Positions 6,317 through 6,462 of a DNA stretch of 6,462 nt are shown here, in pieces. The stretch is from an uncultured Oscillospiraceae bacterium (lineage in GTDB: Bacteria; Bacillota; Clostridia; Oscillospirales; Oscillospiraceae), in NCBI GenBank assembly GCA_934643765.1, contig CAKUCT010000114.1, forward strand, positions 1-6,462. Direction: 5' to 3'. Below the pieces are notes generated by a model. It was not told the DNA's origin, did not search any database, and worked only from the letters and a program-made list of their open reading frames with translations. How positions within the stretch are numbered: position 1 is the stretch's first letter; every line of letters begins with the position of its first letter. Made by a program: the position numbers and the translations under genes.

Positions 6317-6349
6317 AGTTCCTCCGTTGCGACAAATTTCGCAGATATG

Positions 6350-6382
6350 AAAAAAGCCCGCACCAATACGCTGGTGCGGACT
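6350..6382 (-). terminator. Rho-independent terminator of rpmE
   Basis: On the minus strand AGTCCGCACCA (6382-6372) pairs with TGGTGCGGGCT (6365-6355) over 11 bp including one T-G wobble. The loop is 6 nt, and a run of six T residues (6355-6350) follows, its first base closing the stem. The stem begins six bases after the rpmE stop codon. This is a textbook intrinsic terminator separating rpmE from hflX. Confidence 0.92.
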
Positions 6383-6388
6383 TGCTTC

Positions 6389-6462
6389 TTACTTCAGGCC
6401 GTATTTCTTGTTGAAACGGTCAACACGTCCACCGGTGTCAACAAGCTTCTGCTTGCCGGTGT
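6389..6462 (-). CDS. rpmE: Ribosomal protein bL31, C-terminal fragment (cut by window edge)
   Basis: The last 23 residues, beginning TGKQKLVDTGGRVDRF and ending NKKYGLK before a TAA stop (6391-6389), match the conserved C-terminus of bL31, a 50S subunit protein of about 65-75 residues. The HPF(Y/W)TGKQ...D(T/S)GGRVDRFNKRY signature is recognisable. The N-terminal part, including the CxxC pair that would tell the zinc-binding form from the zinc-free form, is outside the window. A strong terminator follows directly, so the gene forms its own transcription unit end. Confidence 0.93.
   Translation of the reverse strand, partial: TGKQKLVDTGGRVDRFNKKYGLK

Overview
The window is a compact, GC-rich stretch of bacterial chromosome with every recognisable gene on the minus strand. 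Read in the direction of transcription (right to left) it holds: the 3' end of rpmE (ribosomal protein bL31) and its intrinsic terminator; hflX (ribosome-associated GTPase); a YigZ/IMPACT-family gene; dgt (dGTP triphosphohydrolase-like HD protein); dnaG (primase); rpoD/sigA (primary sigma factor); acpP (acyl carrier protein); and, cut by the left edge, what looks like the 5' Alu-domain part of a large-type SRP RNA. No mobile element, CRISPR array, phage gene or defence system is visible.

The organism is most likely a GC-rich member of the Firmicutes, class Clostridia (Oscillospiraceae/Ruminococcaceae-like). The reasons are the Bacillus/Clostridium-type SigA, strong GGAGG ribosome-binding sites before every gene, the dgt-dnaG-rpoD gene order, and a Gram-positive 'large' SRP RNA with an Alu domain. 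This placement is inference; no search was run.

Layout: (1) 6350-6462, end of rpmE plus a clear hairpin/T-tract terminator. (2) 5057-6316 and 4436-5053, hflX and yigZ separated by 3 nt and probably translationally coupled. (3) 4375-4435, an AT-rich gap with a weak candidate promoter. (4) 3370-4374, 1600-3339 and 421-1596, the dgt-dnaG-rpoD operon, a Clostridia-style macromolecular synthesis operon; rpoD's Shine-Dalgarno lies in the last codons of dnaG. (5) 332-420, an AT-rich gap with a near-consensus sigma-A promoter for acpP and no obvious rpoD terminator. (6) 113-331 acpP, a hairpin at 75-111, then the SRP RNA from about position 76 to the left edge.

Together these are core information-processing and growth genes: nucleotide-pool control and priming (dgt, dnaG), housekeeping transcription (rpoD), ribosome maintenance and translation (hflX, yigZ, rpmE), fatty-acid synthesis (acpP) and membrane protein targeting (SRP RNA). 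I found no convincing undescribed system. The points most worth a second look are at the acpP/SRP RNA end: how the SRP RNA gets its 5' end, and the inverted repeat inside the acpP promoter.
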